NCBI GenBank assembly: GCA_028280915.1
Contig: JANQKX010000122.1
Span: 1 to 33,249 of the forward strand
Direction: 5' to 3'
Origin: Kiloniellaceae bacterium
GTDB taxonomy: Bacteria; Pseudomonadota; Alphaproteobacteria; Kiloniellales; Kiloniellaceae
DNA length: 33,249 bases
Every line of letters begins with the position of its first letter. Positions within the stretch are counted from its first letter, which is position 1. Below, piece by piece: positions 8,391 through 16,966 of this stretch. A program made the translations under genes and the position numbers. The notes under the pieces were generated by a model. It was not told where the DNA came from. It worked only from the letters and a program-made list of their open reading frames with translations, and did no database searches.

Positions 8391-8851
8391 GATGGGGCCC
8401 CTGATGCCGTGGTGGTGTCAGCGTTGCCCTTGGTCGCGGGATAGCAACCTTGCGGAAACTTGAACGGCGGTGGCGCCGAGGGCTCCCGGGCCAGAATCTC
8501 GCCGATGTCCCTAAGGTAGTCCTGCCAGTCCTGCACCCGGGAAATCACCCCCAGATAGTCTTTGAATTTGAGAAAGACCAAGGTGGGGAAGGTGTTGAAG
8601 CGAAAGCGACGCTGCAATTGCTTTTCCGTTTCCCCCCGTGCCACCACACCGGGCACGAAGCGGCCGCCAAAGGCCGCCACCAGTTGGGGCAGGATGACCG
8701 CCACGTCGTCGCTTTCCGCCAGGCGGGCCGCATCGCCGGTGAAAAACAGCACAGAGAAGGTATTTTTGTTCAAAAAGTCGTCCACATTGGTCTCGTCGAT
8801 CAGGGCATAGCCGTGATCGTCGATCAGCATCTGTGCCAAAGGTGAAAACAT
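8387..8851 (-). CDS. hupG: Thioredoxin-fold chaperone HupG/HoxO (HyaE family)
   Basis: This 154-residue protein has a thioredoxin fold without a CxxC active site. Recognisable parts are 'NKNTFSVLFFTGDAARLAESDDVAVILPQL', 'VPGVVARGETEKQLQRRFRFNTFPTLVFLKFKDY' and 'LGVISRVQDWQDYLRDIGEILAREP'. HyaE/HoxO proteins bind the twin-arginine signal peptide of the hydrogenase small subunit and hold back its export until assembly is complete. It is placed between hupF and hupH, as in other aerobic uptake hydrogenase loci. Confidence 0.92.
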   Translation of the reverse strand: MFSPLAQMLIDDHGYALIDETNVDDFLNKNTFSVLFFTGDAARLAESDDVAVILPQLVAAFGGRFVPGVVARGETEKQLQRRFRFNTFPTLVFLKFKDYLGVISRVQDWQDYLRDIGEILAREPSAPPPFKFPQGCYPATKGNADTTTASGAPS

Positions 8852-8877
8852 CTCCCGTCCTTTCTCTCGGCTGGCCG

Positions 8878-9201
8878 TTATGGCTCGGCGGTTTGGGCTT
8901 GTTGGCGGAGGAATTCAGGCAACTCGGGCTCTCGATCGACCAAATCGGGGAACAGTACATCGATTTGCTGCCGGTCTCCGCCATCCAGCGCGATCGTAAG
9001 GGCTCCCAATGCGTCGGTAATCTGCCGCGCCCGTTCCTCCGAGACCTGCTCGCGCGCCGCGCCAAGAAACACCAGAACCCAGGCACCGATGGGCAGATCG
9101 CCGACCAGGGCCATGTCCACGTCTTCAACCCGTCCGGTCGTTTCACAGATCGCGCGCCCCTCCCGCCGCTCTACGATCTGCATGGGGATGGCGATACACA
9201 T
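8878..9201 (-). CDS. hupF: HypC-family chaperone HupF/HoxL
   Basis: This 107-residue protein begins MCIAIPMQIVER, the HypC-family signature with Cys2, followed by 'VDMALVGDLPIGAWVLVFLGAAREQVSEERARQ'. It has a C-terminal extension of about 30 residues beyond the HypC length, as in HupF/HoxL. HupF protects the large subunit during maturation under oxygen, and HoxL acts with HypC/HoxV in delivery of the iron unit. Its ATG overlaps the hupD stop by one base. It is the second HypC-like gene of the locus (hypC at 4091-4339). Confidence 0.94.
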   Translation of the reverse strand: MCIAIPMQIVERREGRAICETTGRVEDVDMALVGDLPIGAWVLVFLGAAREQVSEERARQITDALGALTIALDGGDRQQIDVLFPDLVDREPELPEFLRQQAQTAEP

Positions 9202-9824
9202 CAGCGCGCCTCATCCGGCATGAAGCGGGCATCGCCGTGACGGCAGGCCTCCTGCTCGGAAGGACGCTGGTTTTCGTAGCTCCGGAGCCCGGTTTCGGCG
9301 GTGGAGATACCCACATGGTCGCCGAGAGGCCGCGGGCGCTTAACCGCGTGGATGCCCAGACCTTGCAAATAGGATAAAGCGTGCCGGATCGCCGGTTCGA
9401 TCTGATCCTTGACCGCCGGGCGCAAGCTGCCGCCGAAATCTTCCAGTTCCACGGGCTGCACGCCGATCAAAAGCAGGTGCGCGGGGTAATCCCCCATCAT
9501 CTCGGCCATGGCCAAGACTTCCTGAAAGCCCGTCTGGTGCAGGCTCATTTTCTTGGCGCCCAGGAACTTTGGCACCTCATCCCCCTCGACCAGCTTCATC
9601 CGGCCCGGGGTGAGGCCATAGTCGACCGCGTCAAAGACCACCAGAATGTCCGTGGCGCGAATGTGCTCGACCAGGTAGATCCCCTGGGTCCCGCCATCCA
9701 TCAGCCGGACGCCGTCGGGAAAGGCGTATTGGCGGTGCAGACACTCGACGGCGCGAACACCGAAGCCCTCGTCCGCCCACAGCAGGTTTCCTATGCCCAG
9801 AATGAGAGCGCGGGGTTCGCCCAT
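9201..9824 (-). CDS. hupD: Hydrogenase maturation endopeptidase HupD/HoxM
   Basis: This 207-residue protein is the large-subunit processing protease. Family motifs are the N-terminal 'LILGIGNLLWADEGFGVRAVE' (Glu in the metal site), 'DGGTQGIYLVEHI' and 'VFDAVDYGLTPG' (second acidic ligand), and 'MSLHQTGFQEVLAMAEMMG' (metal-binding His). It removes the C-terminal 15 residues of HupL after the metal centre is complete. A GGGAGGA ribosome site lies just upstream. It is the first gene of the second sigma-54-driven unit. The C-terminal ~40 residues are less conserved. Confidence 0.95.
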   Translation of the reverse strand: MGEPRALILGIGNLLWADEGFGVRAVECLHRQYAFPDGVRLMDGGTQGIYLVEHIRATDILVVFDAVDYGLTPGRMKLVEGDEVPKFLGAKKMSLHQTGFQEVLAMAEMMGDYPAHLLLIGVQPVELEDFGGSLRPAVKDQIEPAIRHALSYLQGLGIHAVKRPRPLGDHVGISTAETGLRSYENQRPSEQEACRHGDARFMPDEAR

Positions 9825-9862
9825 GTCATCCTCCCATATTCTTGTCGTTTTACCGTCTTCTT

Positions 9863-9878
9863 TGCAAAGCCGGTGCCA
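9863..9878 (-). promoter_or_regulatory. Sigma-54 (-24/-12) promoter of the hupD-hoxA operon
   Basis: On the minus strand this reads TGGCACCGGCTTTGCA, an essentially perfect match to TGGCACG-N4-TTGCA with GG and GC separated by the required 10 bases. It predicts a transcription start near 9852, about 28 bases before the hupD ATG at 9824. Such promoters need RpoN and an NtrC-type activator, here most likely HoxA from the same operon. Confidence 0.88.
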
Positions 9879-9894
9879 GTTTGGCCCTCCGCGA

Positions 9895-9907
9895 TAAAGC
9901 CTTGAGT
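9895..9907 (-). promoter_or_regulatory. Possible IHF site between the hupD promoter and its upstream element
   Basis: On the minus strand ACTCAAGGCTTTA matches the IHF consensus WATCAANNNNTTR with one mismatch, and an A-rich tract lies just upstream. It is centred about 49 bases before the predicted start, where IHF often bends sigma-54 promoters. Sequence match only. Confidence 0.4.
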
Positions 9908-9957
9908 TTTATGGGTTTTACGGCAATTCGAAATTCTGGGATATGATCTAGCGCAAA

Positions 9958-9985
9958 CCACTCTTCCATTTTTTTGGAAAAGTGG
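9958..9985. promoter_or_regulatory. Inverted repeat, candidate upstream activator site for hupD
   Basis: CCACTCTTCC and GGAAAAGTGG form a 10-base inverted repeat with one mismatch around an 8-base T-rich spacer. It is centred about 120 bases upstream of the predicted sigma-54 start, the usual distance for an NtrC-type enhancer. It lacks a following T-run on either strand, so a terminator role is less likely. The rest of 9825-10155 has no gene. Confidence 0.45.
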
Positions 9986-10081
9986 AAAGAAACCATCCAA
10001 ATCGAGGCCGTGGCGCGTTGAGCCTCATGCCTTGGCAGGCCAAAAGTGGCAGCTTGCTTATCAACTCGGCCCAAAACACTC

Positions 10082-10114
10082 AAAAAAAGCGGGGGCGGTA
10101 GTGACCGACCCCCG
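10082..10114 (-). terminator. Intrinsic terminator after hupC
   Basis: On the minus strand a GC-rich hairpin (10090-10114) has five G-C pairs, then a C-G pair and GGT/ACC with one bulged base, closed by a 4-base loop. Seven T residues (10088-10082) follow. It lies about 42 bases past the hupC stop and separates hupSLC from the hupD operon. Confidence 0.88.
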
Positions 10115-10155
10115 GAAGTTGATAAGGAAGAAGCAGATTTTCTTGAGACTTAGGA

Positions 10156-10902
10156 TCAGTCCAGGTCGTCCGCCGGGCGGGTGTCCTTGAACATGCGCCA
10201 GCCGGAAATCATGGAACTCACGATGCTTTGGCGCGACATGATGTCTTCCCGGATCGCCACGTAGACGTGGATGATCACAAAGATGACGATGTACCACATG
10301 CCCAGGTGATGGAAGGTGTGCAGGTCCTGGCTGTTGCCGAACAGCGGGATCACCCAGCTGGAAAACAGAACGTACTGCCAGGAATCCATGCCGGTACCCT
10401 CCCCATAGAGGGCCAGGCCCGTGATCATCATGAACACCAAGCCCCACAGCAACATGACGTGCATCACCAAGGTCGCCAGCGGGTTGTGGCCGATGTATTT
10501 CTTGGGCTCGCGCTCCAGGAAGCTGTACCACCGCACTTCGTGCCAGACCTCCCGCCACCAGGCTCCGCTCCAGACCTTGGGAAGGAACATTTGTCGGGCA
10601 TGGTGATTGCCCACGATGGCCCAATAAACCCGCAGGAGAAAGCCCACGATCAGAATGTAGCCCGCGGCGAAATGGGCAAAGCGGATGTAGCCCATGAGGA
10701 AGTTGTCGCTGGCCTCCCCGGGCACCGACGGCAAGGGCGACGCGATGAAATAGCCGGTCACGCAGAGCACGAGGATGGACAGGGCGTTCACCCAGTGCCA
10801 CAGGCGCACCGGCGCCTCATAAACATAGACGGCTTCTTGCAGTTGGCCCTCGCCCGCCCTGTCATCGATGGGGGCGTCGGTTTGTGTGTTCACGCTCATC
10901 AC
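10156..10902 (-). CDS. hupC: Hydrogenase b-type cytochrome subunit HupC/HoxZ
   Basis: This 248-residue integral membrane protein has four hydrophobic segments, at about 38-58, 75-95, 150-172 and 205-225. Conserved heme-ligand histidines lie in 'YEAPVRLWHWVNAL', 'YIRFAHFAAGYILI', 'HVMLLWGLVFMMITGLALYG' and 'LHTFHHLGMWYIVIFVIIHVYVAIREDI'. HupC anchors the HupSL dimer to the cytoplasmic membrane and passes electrons from the distal FeS cluster to quinone. It starts 10 bases after the hupL stop; two adjacent ATGs (10902, 10899) are both possible. A strong terminator follows it. Confidence 0.96.
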   Translation of the reverse strand: MMSVNTQTDAPIDDRAGEGQLQEAVYVYEAPVRLWHWVNALSILVLCVTGYFIASPLPSVPGEASDNFLMGYIRFAHFAAGYILIVGFLLRVYWAIVGNHHARQMFLPKVWSGAWWREVWHEVRWYSFLEREPKKYIGHNPLATLVMHVMLLWGLVFMMITGLALYGEGTGMDSWQYVLFSSWVIPLFGNSQDLHTFHHLGMWYIVIFVIIHVYVAIREDIMSRQSIVSSMISGWRMFKDTRPADDLD

Positions 10903-10912
10903 ATGCCCCCTT

Positions 10913-12709
10913 TCAGCGCACCTTGACCTTGGCCAGCTCCCGCCCGTCTTCGCTCATCACGTGGGTCGAGCAAGCCAGGCAAGGATCGAAGCTGTGAATC
11001 GTACGCAGGATTTCCACCGGTTCCTCCGCCCGCGCCACCTTGGTGTTGAGCAGGGAAGCCTCAAAAGCGCCGATGTTGCCTTCGTTGTCCCGCGGGCTGC
11101 CGTTCCAGGTGGTGGGCACCACGCACTGGTAAAGGTCGATCTTGGCATCCTTAATCTTGATCCAGTGGGCCAAGGCCCCGCGTGGCGCCTCGGTGAAGCC
11201 CACGCCCTTAACCTCCGACGGCCAGGTCTTGGGGTCCCACATGGTCACGTTAGCGGTGTTGGAATCCCCCGCCTTGACGTTGGCGATGAGCTTATCCTGG
11301 AAGTACTTCATCTTGTGGGCCGCCCACTGGGCCTCCAAGGCACGGGCCGCGGTCCGGCCCAGGGTGGAGAACAGGGCGTCCACCGGCACGTCCAGTGTTT
11401 TCAGCACCAGCTGGATTTGCTCGGTATAGTCCTCCCGCCCCATGGCATAACCGATGATGTAGCGGGCCAAGGGGCCCACCTCCATGGCGTGGCCTTTCCA
11501 GCGGGGCGCCTTGATCCAGGAGTACTTGCCGCTTTCGTCCAGCTCTTCAATGTGCGTCCGCGAGCCCTTGGTGGCCGGCCCCAGCTCATAGTTGGGCTCG
11601 GTGACCCCATCCCAAGGATGCAGGCCCTTGCTCTCATCCGCGTAGCTGTACCAGGAATGGGGCACGAACTCTTGGATCTGGTTGGGGTCGCGCAGGTCCA
11701 CCTCGTGCACTTCTTCCAATTTACCGTTGATGATGGCCCCGCGGGGCATCATCAGATTTTCCGGCGAATAGTCGCTGGCATTCTCGGGAATATCCCCATA
11801 GGACAGCACCGATTGGTTGGCCAAACCACCGCCATAGAGCCAGCCCTTGTAAAACTGGCCGATGGCCAAGAGGTCCGGAATGTAAACATTGTCGATGAAC
11901 TCGATGGTCTGGTCGATGACCGAGTTCACGAAATTGAGCCGCTCCATGTTGACGGCGCCCACCGCGCCCGTATCGTTCACGTTGATGGAACAGGGCACGC
12001 CGCCCACCAGCCAATTGGGGTGGGGATCCTTGCCGCCATAGACGGTGCGGATTTTCATGATGTGGGCCTGGAAATCCAGCGCTTCCAGATAGTGGGTCAC
12101 GGCCATCAAATTGGCTTCCGGCGGCAAGAGATAGGCCGGGTTGGTCCAGTAGCCGTTCTTGAAGGGCCCCAGCTGGCCGCTTTCGACAAACTTTAGCAAG
12201 CGATTTTGAATGTCCCTGAAATATCCGGGAGAGGATTTGGCGTGCTTGGGCGCCACGGCCATTTGCAGCTCCGAGGTGGCCTTGGGGTCGGCCTTCAAGG
12301 CCGTGATCGGATTGACCCAATCCAGGGCATGCAAATGGTAAAAATGCACCAGATGGTCATGCACCTGCAGGCAGAGCTGCATGATGTTGCGGATTGAGTT
12401 GGCGTTGTCCGGGATCTCAATGCCCAGGGCGTCTTCCACGCAGCGCACCGAGGTCAAGGCATGGGTGCCCGTGCACACGCCGCAAATGCGCTGGGTGAAG
12501 GCCCAGGCATCGCGCGGGTCGCGGCCTTTCAGGATCACTTCCAGCCCCCGCCACATGGTGCCGGTGGAGACCGCGTTGCGGATGATGTTATCGTCATCCA
12601 CGTTTACCTCGCAGCGCATGTGGCCTTCGATGCGGGTGACCGGATCTACCACGACACGCTGACCGGATTTGTCGAGGGTAAAGCCGTTCGGCGTTTGCAT
12701 GGTGCTCAT
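10913..12709 (-). CDS. hupL: [NiFe] uptake hydrogenase large subunit HupL
   Basis: This 598-residue subunit holds the Ni-Fe active site. The L1 motif '[12 protein letters not shown]' supplies Cys76 and Cys79, and the L2 motif 'DPCLACSTH' supplies Cys577 and Cys580. The last 15 residues after His583 ([15 protein letters not shown]) are the extension removed by HupD. '[14 protein letters not shown]' near residue 22 is also diagnostic. The sequence is most like group 1 membrane-bound uptake hydrogenases of the HoxG/HupL type. Its ATG overlaps the hupS stop (ATGA). The mature protein crosses the membrane bound to HupS, using the HupS Tat signal. Confidence 0.98.
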   Translation of the reverse strand: MSTMQTPNGFTLDKSGQRVVVDPVTRIEGHMRCEVNVDDDNIIRNAVSTGTMWRGLEVILKGRDPRDAWAFTQRICGVCTGTHALTSVRCVEDALGIEIPDNANSIRNIMQLCLQVHDHLVHFYHLHALDWVNPITALKADPKATSELQMAVAPKHAKSSPGYFRDIQNRLLKFVESGQLGPFKNGYWTNPAYLLPPEANLMAVTHYLEALDFQAHIMKIRTVYGGKDPHPNWLVGGVPCSINVNDTGAVGAVNMERLNFVNSVIDQTIEFIDNVYIPDLLAIGQFYKGWLYGGGLANQSVLSYGDIPENASDYSPENLMMPRGAIINGKLEEVHEVDLRDPNQIQEFVPHSWYSYADESKGLHPWDGVTEPNYELGPATKGSRTHIEELDESGKYSWIKAPRWKGHAMEVGPLARYIIGYAMGREDYTEQIQLVLKTLDVPVDALFSTLGRTAARALEAQWAAHKMKYFQDKLIANVKAGDSNTANVTMWDPKTWPSEVKGVGFTEAPRGALAHWIKIKDAKIDLYQCVVPTTWNGSPRDNEGNIGAFEASLLNTKVARAEEPVEILRTIHSFDPCLACSTHVMSEDGRELAKVKVR

Positions 12710-13779
12710 TTGTCCTGCCCTCCCTTTTCAGTCAAGCGTTTCACCGCGCTGATGCCGGCATGCACGGCGACCCCGGCGCCAACCACGCCGGCCGCCGCCA
12801 GGCCCACGTCGTCGGCGTTGGCTTCGACGCCAAACTGGTGAATATTTGTCAAGCGATCGTAGAAAGATCCGTTGTCCCAGAAGCCGTCTTCCGAGCAACC
12901 GATGCAGCCATGGCCCGACTGAATCGGGAATGAGAGACCGCCGTTCCATCTGACCGTGGAACAGGCGTTATAAGTGGTCGGACCCTTGCAGCCCATTTTA
13001 TAGAGGCAATAGCCCTTGCGCGCGCCCTCGTCGTCCCAGGCCTCCACGAATTGTCCCGCGTCGAAATGGGGCCGGCGATAGCACTTGTCGTGAATGCGCT
13101 GGCTATAGAACATCTTCGGGCGGCCCTGGCGGTCCAGGTCCGGCAGTTGGCCAAAGGTCGCCATATAGGTCACCACCGCGGTCATCACCTCCGGAATGGG
13201 CGGGCACCCGGGCACCTTCACGATGGGTTTGTCGGTGATCACCTTGTGGATGGGCACCGCCTGGGTCGGGTTCGGCCGGGCCGCCTGCACACAGCCCCAG
13301 GAGGCGCAGGACCCCCAGGAGATGATGGCCTTACAGTCCTGGGCGGCGAATCTCAGTTGGTCCAGGTAAGGCTTGCCCGCGATGATGCAGTACATGCCGT
13401 CTTCGTTCAGCGGCGGATTGCCTTCGCAGGCGAGGATGTATTCGCCTTTATAGTCCCGAACGATTTCCTCGATGATGGCCTCGGCCTGGTGTCCGGCCGC
13501 CGCCATGATGGTGTCATCGTAATCCAGGGAGATCATGGACAAGATCACGTCCTTGGCCAGGGGGTGGGCCGAGCGGATAAAGGCTTCCGAGCAGCAGGTG
13601 CATTCCAGACCATGCAGCCACAGCACCGGGGTGCGCGGCTTGGTTTCCAAGGCATGGGCCATCTTGGACGCCATGGACGGCCCCATGCCCATGGCCGCCG
13701 CAGTCAGGCTGCAGAATTTCAGGAAGCTCCGGCGGGTTACCCCCTGGCGCCGCAGCACGTCGTAAAAGGTCTCTCTCAT
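12706..13779 (-). CDS. hupS: [NiFe] uptake hydrogenase small subunit HupS (oxygen-tolerant type)
   Basis: The ATG at 13779 ([13 protein letters not shown]) is preferred: the GGAGG ribosome site is about 7 bases upstream, too close for the ATGs at 13785 and 13794. The precursor has 357 residues, with a twin-arginine signal 'TRRSFLKF' at about 15-22 and probable cleavage at AHA|LETK (43/44). FeS ligands include 'ECTCC' and '[10 protein letters not shown]'. Cys60, 62, 63, 158, 163 and 192 match the six-cysteine proximal cluster of Ralstonia HoxK (17, 19, 20, 115, 120, 149 in the mature protein) at a constant offset of 43. That marks an oxygen-tolerant enzyme. A C-terminal hydrophobic segment (about 322-345) is the membrane anchor. 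Confidence 0.98.
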   Translation of the reverse strand: MRETFYDVLRRQGVTRRSFLKFCSLTAAAMGMGPSMASKMAHALETKPRTPVLWLHGLECTCCSEAFIRSAHPLAKDVILSMISLDYDDTIMAAAGHQAEAIIEEIVRDYKGEYILACEGNPPLNEDGMYCIIAGKPYLDQLRFAAQDCKAIISWGSCASWGCVQAARPNPTQAVPIHKVITDKPIVKVPGCPPIPEVMTAVVTYMATFGQLPDLDRQGRPKMFYSQRIHDKCYRRPHFDAGQFVEAWDDEGARKGYCLYKMGCKGPTTYNACSTVRWNGGLSFPIQSGHGCIGCSEDGFWDNGSFYDRLTNIHQFGVEANADDVGLAAAGVVGAGVAVHAGISAVKRLTEKGGQDK

Positions 13780-13875
13780 GATCATCCCTCCCATTGCCCT
13801 TTTGCCAAGCCCCGACGGGGCAAGGCCCTAAAAGACACGGCCGGGCAGTTCGCCGGCTTCTTTCAAGGCCCATCA

Positions 13876-13891
13876 TGCAAGGCCCGGGCCA
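13876..13891 (-). promoter_or_regulatory. Sigma-54 (-24/-12) promoter of hupSLC
   Basis: On the minus strand TGGCCCGGGCCTTGCA has GG and GC separated by 10 bases and an intact TTGCA -12 element, with one substitution in the -24 box. The predicted start near 13865 leaves a leader of about 86 bases before the hupS ATG. It pairs with the similar promoter before hupD, so both halves of the locus are probably under the same activator. Confidence 0.8.
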
Positions 13892-13987
13892 GTTTCTGAT
13901 TTTTGTTTATTGTTAAGCAGTTGGGCCGAATTCGGAAGGCAGCAAACATCGGCGCCATGGTATCTCGTTTCCGATCCCGCCGCTGAA

Positions 13988-14004
13988 TGGAAAGCAAGTT
14001 TCCA
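13988..14004. promoter_or_regulatory. Inverted repeat, candidate upstream activator site for hupS
   Basis: TGGAAA-gcaag-TTTCCA is a perfect 6-5-6 inverted repeat centred about 131 bases upstream of the predicted hupS start. On the minus strand it shares CTTTCCA with the sequence around the repeat in front of hupD. This is a possible HoxA enhancer site; the known TTG-N5-CAA motif of HupR was not found nearby. Confidence 0.4.
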
Positions 14005-14405
14005 ATTGATCCGAGCCAATTCACCCGGACAACAATTTTCGCAGCGAAGCAAGACTGCGGCCGTGCAATTGATCGAACCGGCGCCCGCCAACACCATCGT
14101 TCAAGAAGCCGTCGGGCGCGCCGCGCGTACGGCAAGTGGGAAAGCAAAGAGGGCGTTCAGAAGACGTTAATCTGCCTGAAAGAAAGCGTTCATGTTGGAG
14201 TCATGACCAATTCATCAATTGGGTGTTAGAGCATTGGGAAACCGCTCAACAGAACGCGTTATTGAGGGAGATATGGCATGACCAACGGTGTTTCTGATTT
14301 TTGCGTTGATGTTCCGGCCAATGATGACTTGCGAGATCGGGCCGCTCATCAATCTGCTGCGGCGCAGTCCGGGCCGGGCATTGACCGTGGGTTTGGCCGC
14401 CCCCC

Positions 14406-14640
14406 GATGACAGCACCGTTGAGGCCGTGGCCCGCGAGTACGGCTTAGGTGGCCTGTTGGAGCACGGTGTCGCACTTAAAACGGGTAATCTGTGAAAGCA
14501 AGGCAACAATCCTTGTGGTGACACATGACCCGGCCTTGGCCTATTGTTGTGAGAGTGTGTGGATCGTGGATCAGGTTCGGATCGAGGCGGCAGGCAATCC
14601 CCGGCGAATATTGGAACGAAATCTAAACTCGGTGGCTTAA
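14406..14640 (+). pseudogene. Possible remnant of an ABC transporter ATPase gene
   Basis: Two fragments in different frames look like pieces of an ABC ATP-binding domain. From 14406 one frame reads 'DDSTVEAVAREYGLGGLLEHG' and stops at about 14495, where a signature motif would be expected. A second frame ending at 14640 reads 'ATILVVTHDPALAYCCESVWIVDQ', matching the strand and H-loop (VTHDPALA) of ABC ATPases. Walker A, Walker B and the signature motif are missing. Just upstream (14280-14410) a third frame is strongly hydrophobic ('VFLIFALMFRP') and could be a permease scrap. Decay by deletion and frameshift is inferred. The rest of 13892-14686 shows only the hupS upstream region and no convincing gene. 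Confidence 0.4.
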
Positions 14641-14686
14641 ATTCGTCGCATTGGGTCACAAATGGTCCGGAAAGGACAGGTCGACG

Positions 14687-16276
14687 ATGCGCATGGTATC
14701 AAAACTATATCTTTCCTTCGGAATACTATTGGTGATCAGCCTGGCCAGCGTTGTCCTGGCCATCTGGAGCGCGCGCCAGTTCGCCGACGCCCAGAAACGC
14801 ACTGATTTCGCCCAACAACAGTATGAAACCTATCTGTCCCTGTCCAACCACACCTATCACCTGTTTAAGCAGTTCGCCGATGCCATGCTCATCGGGGACC
14901 GGGACGAGGGCTTGGGGGAACGGCGACTAATCGAAGAGATCAAGAAGGACATCGCCTTTTTGCGCCGCCTCACAGGACAAGAGATTCAGTTCGTCGGGGA
15001 AGAGGAAGAAGAAGAGATCGAGGAACTGGACCGCATCTCCCTCATAGACCACCAAATCAACGCCCTCTTGCGCGAGTATGATGCCTTTGTGAACGCGTCG
15101 GAAACCGACACCCTGCCCACCAACTGGCGGCGGCTTTCCCTGGTGTTGGATGAAAAGGTGGAGCGGCATTTCAATATCTTAATCGAGGAGGCACTGGAAG
15201 ACGAAGCATCGGAAGTGGCCGCGGTTCGCGCCTATTCCGCGCGGCAATCGAGAAACTTTCAGTTGGCGGCCGCCGGCTTCGGGCTCATTGCCGTGATCGC
15301 GGCGGGGCTAAGCCTGCTGATACTGGTGCGCAACATTCGTGGACCCATCGACAAGCTGATCGGCGGCGCGCGGGCATTGGCAGCGGGCGATCTGGACCAT
15401 CGCATCGCCGAGGGCGGTAAAACTGAGCTGGAGGATGTGGGGCGCGCCTTCAATCGCATGGCCGACGAACTGTCCCAAAGGGCCGCCGTCTTGGCAGGGA
15501 CAAACGCGGAACTGGAGCGAGCCGTCAAACGCCGGACCGGGGAACTAGAACAAGTCTTGGCGGAATTGAAGGCCAACGAAAACAACCGCCGGCGCTTGTT
15601 GGCCGATGTCAGCCACGAGTTGCGCACGCCCTTGACCATCATCAAAGGCGAGGCCGACATTGCCCTGCGCGGCGGTGAAAAATCCCCGCAGTTTTATCGG
15701 GAAGCCTTGGAGAAGTCCCGCGACGCCGCCGTTCACACCGCGCGTATCGTCGACGATCTGCTGTTTATCGCCCGGCGGGAAGTGGGCGAGACCCGCCTTA
15801 AACTCGAACGGGTCAACCTAGCCGGTCTGTTGCCTGAAATCATCGAAGAGGCTAGCGCCCTCATCAGCACGAAGCACTTGGAACTGACGATCAACTGTCC
15901 GCAAGACAACACCATGGCCAGCATCGATCCCAATCGTATCCGGCAAGTGATCGTTATCCTGTTGGACAACGCGGTGCGGTATGGGGCTTCGGAAGTGGAG
16001 ATCGGACTCCACGAGGCGGTCTCGGGCTTTGCCATTTTGGTTTCAGACAACGGTCCGGGCATGACGGAGGAGGAGATTTCCCGGGCCTTTGACCGGTTTT
16101 TCAGGGGCAGCAACGCCACCGAGCGCTACCAAGACGGCGCCGGCCTTGGACTTCCCGTCGCCAAGGCCATCGTGGAGGCTCACGACGGCACCATTGGCAT
16201 CACCTGCGAGGAAGGCAAAGGCACGACGATTACCATCATGCTGCCTCAACGCACCAAACTCAAAGCCGTCTCATGA
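14687..16276 (+). CDS. Membrane-bound sensor histidine kinase
   Basis: The ATG at 14687 (MRMVSKLYLSFG) follows an AAAGGACAGG ribosome site and gives 529 residues; an in-frame TTG at 14651 is less likely. The order is: transmembrane segment (about 6-28); a periplasmic region of ~160 residues rich in acidic residues, including a run of six Glu near 105-110; a second transmembrane segment (about 191-214); HAMP (about 215-265); coiled linker; HisKA with 'DVSHELRTPLT' (phospho-acceptor His310); then HATPase with 'LLDNAVRYG', 'DNGPGM' and 'DGAGLGLPVAKAI'. The signal is unknown. Its stop overlaps the next regulator gene (ATGA), so the two form a pair. A link to the hydrogenase locus is possible only by position. 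Confidence 0.93.
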   Translation: MRMVSKLYLSFGILLVISLASVVLAIWSARQFADAQKRTDFAQQQYETYLSLSNHTYHLFKQFADAMLIGDRDEGLGERRLIEEIKKDIAFLRRLTGQEIQFVGEEEEEEIEELDRISLIDHQINALLREYDAFVNASETDTLPTNWRRLSLVLDEKVERHFNILIEEALEDEASEVAAVRAYSARQSRNFQLAAAGFGLIAVIAAGLSLLILVRNIRGPIDKLIGGARALAAGDLDHRIAEGGKTELEDVGRAFNRMADELSQRAAVLAGTNAELERAVKRRTGELEQVLAELKANENNRRRLLADVSHELRTPLTIIKGEADIALRGGEKSPQFYREALEKSRDAAVHTARIVDDLLFIARREVGETRLKLERVNLAGLLPEIIEEASALISTKHLELTINCPQDNTMASIDPNRIRQVIVILLDNAVRYGASEVEIGLHEAVSGFAILVSDNGPGMTEEEISRAFDRFFRGSNATERYQDGAGLGLPVAKAIVEAHDGTIGITCEEGKGTTITIMLPQRTKLKAVS

Positions 16277-16956
16277 ATTTGCTTTTGGTCGAGGACGAGG
16301 CCGCTGTCGCCAGTTTTTTAAGACGGGGCCTGAGGTCCGAGGGCTGGACCGTCTCGCTGGCAGGTAGCGGCGAAACAGCCCTTGAGATGTTGGCCGGCCA
16401 CTCTTTTGACATCGTGGTTTTGGACCTCATGCTGCCGGGCCTATCGGGTCAGGAGGTTTGCCAGCGGACCCGGGCCAAAGGCGATGTCACGCCGATTCTC
16501 ATGTTGACGGCCCTCGGCGACCCAAAAGATCGGGTGGCCGGCCTGCGGCTGGGCGCCGATGACTATCTTCCAAAACCATTCGACTTTGACGAGTTGATCG
16601 CCCGCATCGAAGCCTTGATCCGTCGGGCGGGCTATGTGGAAGCCAGGGGCACCGAAACCAACTTGCTGGTGGTGGGCGAACTGACCTTCGACACCCAATC
16701 CCTTCAAGTGACCTGCGCCGGCCGCACCATCGAGTTATCCGCCCGGGAGCGGGAGATGCTTCATCTCCTCATGTCCAACCCGGGCAAGGTTTTTTCACGG
16801 GAGCTGATCCTCAACAGTCTTTGGAACGTTCATGAAGATCCCTTGACCAACGTCGTGGACGTTTACATGAGCCGTTTGCGCAAAAAGCTGGGGCCACATG
16901 GGGACATGATCAACACGGTTCGCGGCGCGGGATACCGTATATCCGCCAAACCATGA
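16273..16956 (+). CDS. OmpR/PhoB-family response regulator
   Basis: This 227-residue protein has a receiver domain with acidic residues in 'LLVEDEAAV', phospho-acceptor Asp51 in 'VVLDLMLPGLSG', Thr79 in 'LMLTALG' and Lys101 in 'YLPKPFD'. A C-terminal winged helix (about 130-225) has 'IELSAREREMLHLLMSNPGKVFSRELIL' and 'VVDVYMSRLRKKLG...TVRGAGYRI'. It is translated together with the upstream histidine kinase, starting inside its stop codon. Target genes are unknown; the next gene is on the opposite strand. Confidence 0.96.
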   Translation: MNLLLVEDEAAVASFLRRGLRSEGWTVSLAGSGETALEMLAGHSFDIVVLDLMLPGLSGQEVCQRTRAKGDVTPILMLTALGDPKDRVAGLRLGADDYLPKPFDFDELIARIEALIRRAGYVEARGTETNLLVVGELTFDTQSLQVTCAGRTIELSAREREMLHLLMSNPGKVFSRELILNSLWNVHEDPLTNVVDVYMSRLRKKLGPHGDMINTVRGAGYRISAKP

Positions 16957-16966
16957 AGATGCCTTT

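Noticed and set aside
9958-9985. Reading the 10-base inverted repeat as a second intrinsic terminator
   Set aside because: No T-run follows on either strand, and a strong terminator already lies at 10082-10114. Its distance from the hupD promoter fits an enhancer site better.
10868-12196. Plus-strand open frame of 442 codons
   Set aside because: It is antisense to hupL, which is unmistakable. The translation has low complexity and no family motif.
13863-14147. Small minus-strand frame upstream of hupS
   Set aside because: It runs through the sigma-54 promoter, has Arg-rich shadow composition and no ribosome site.
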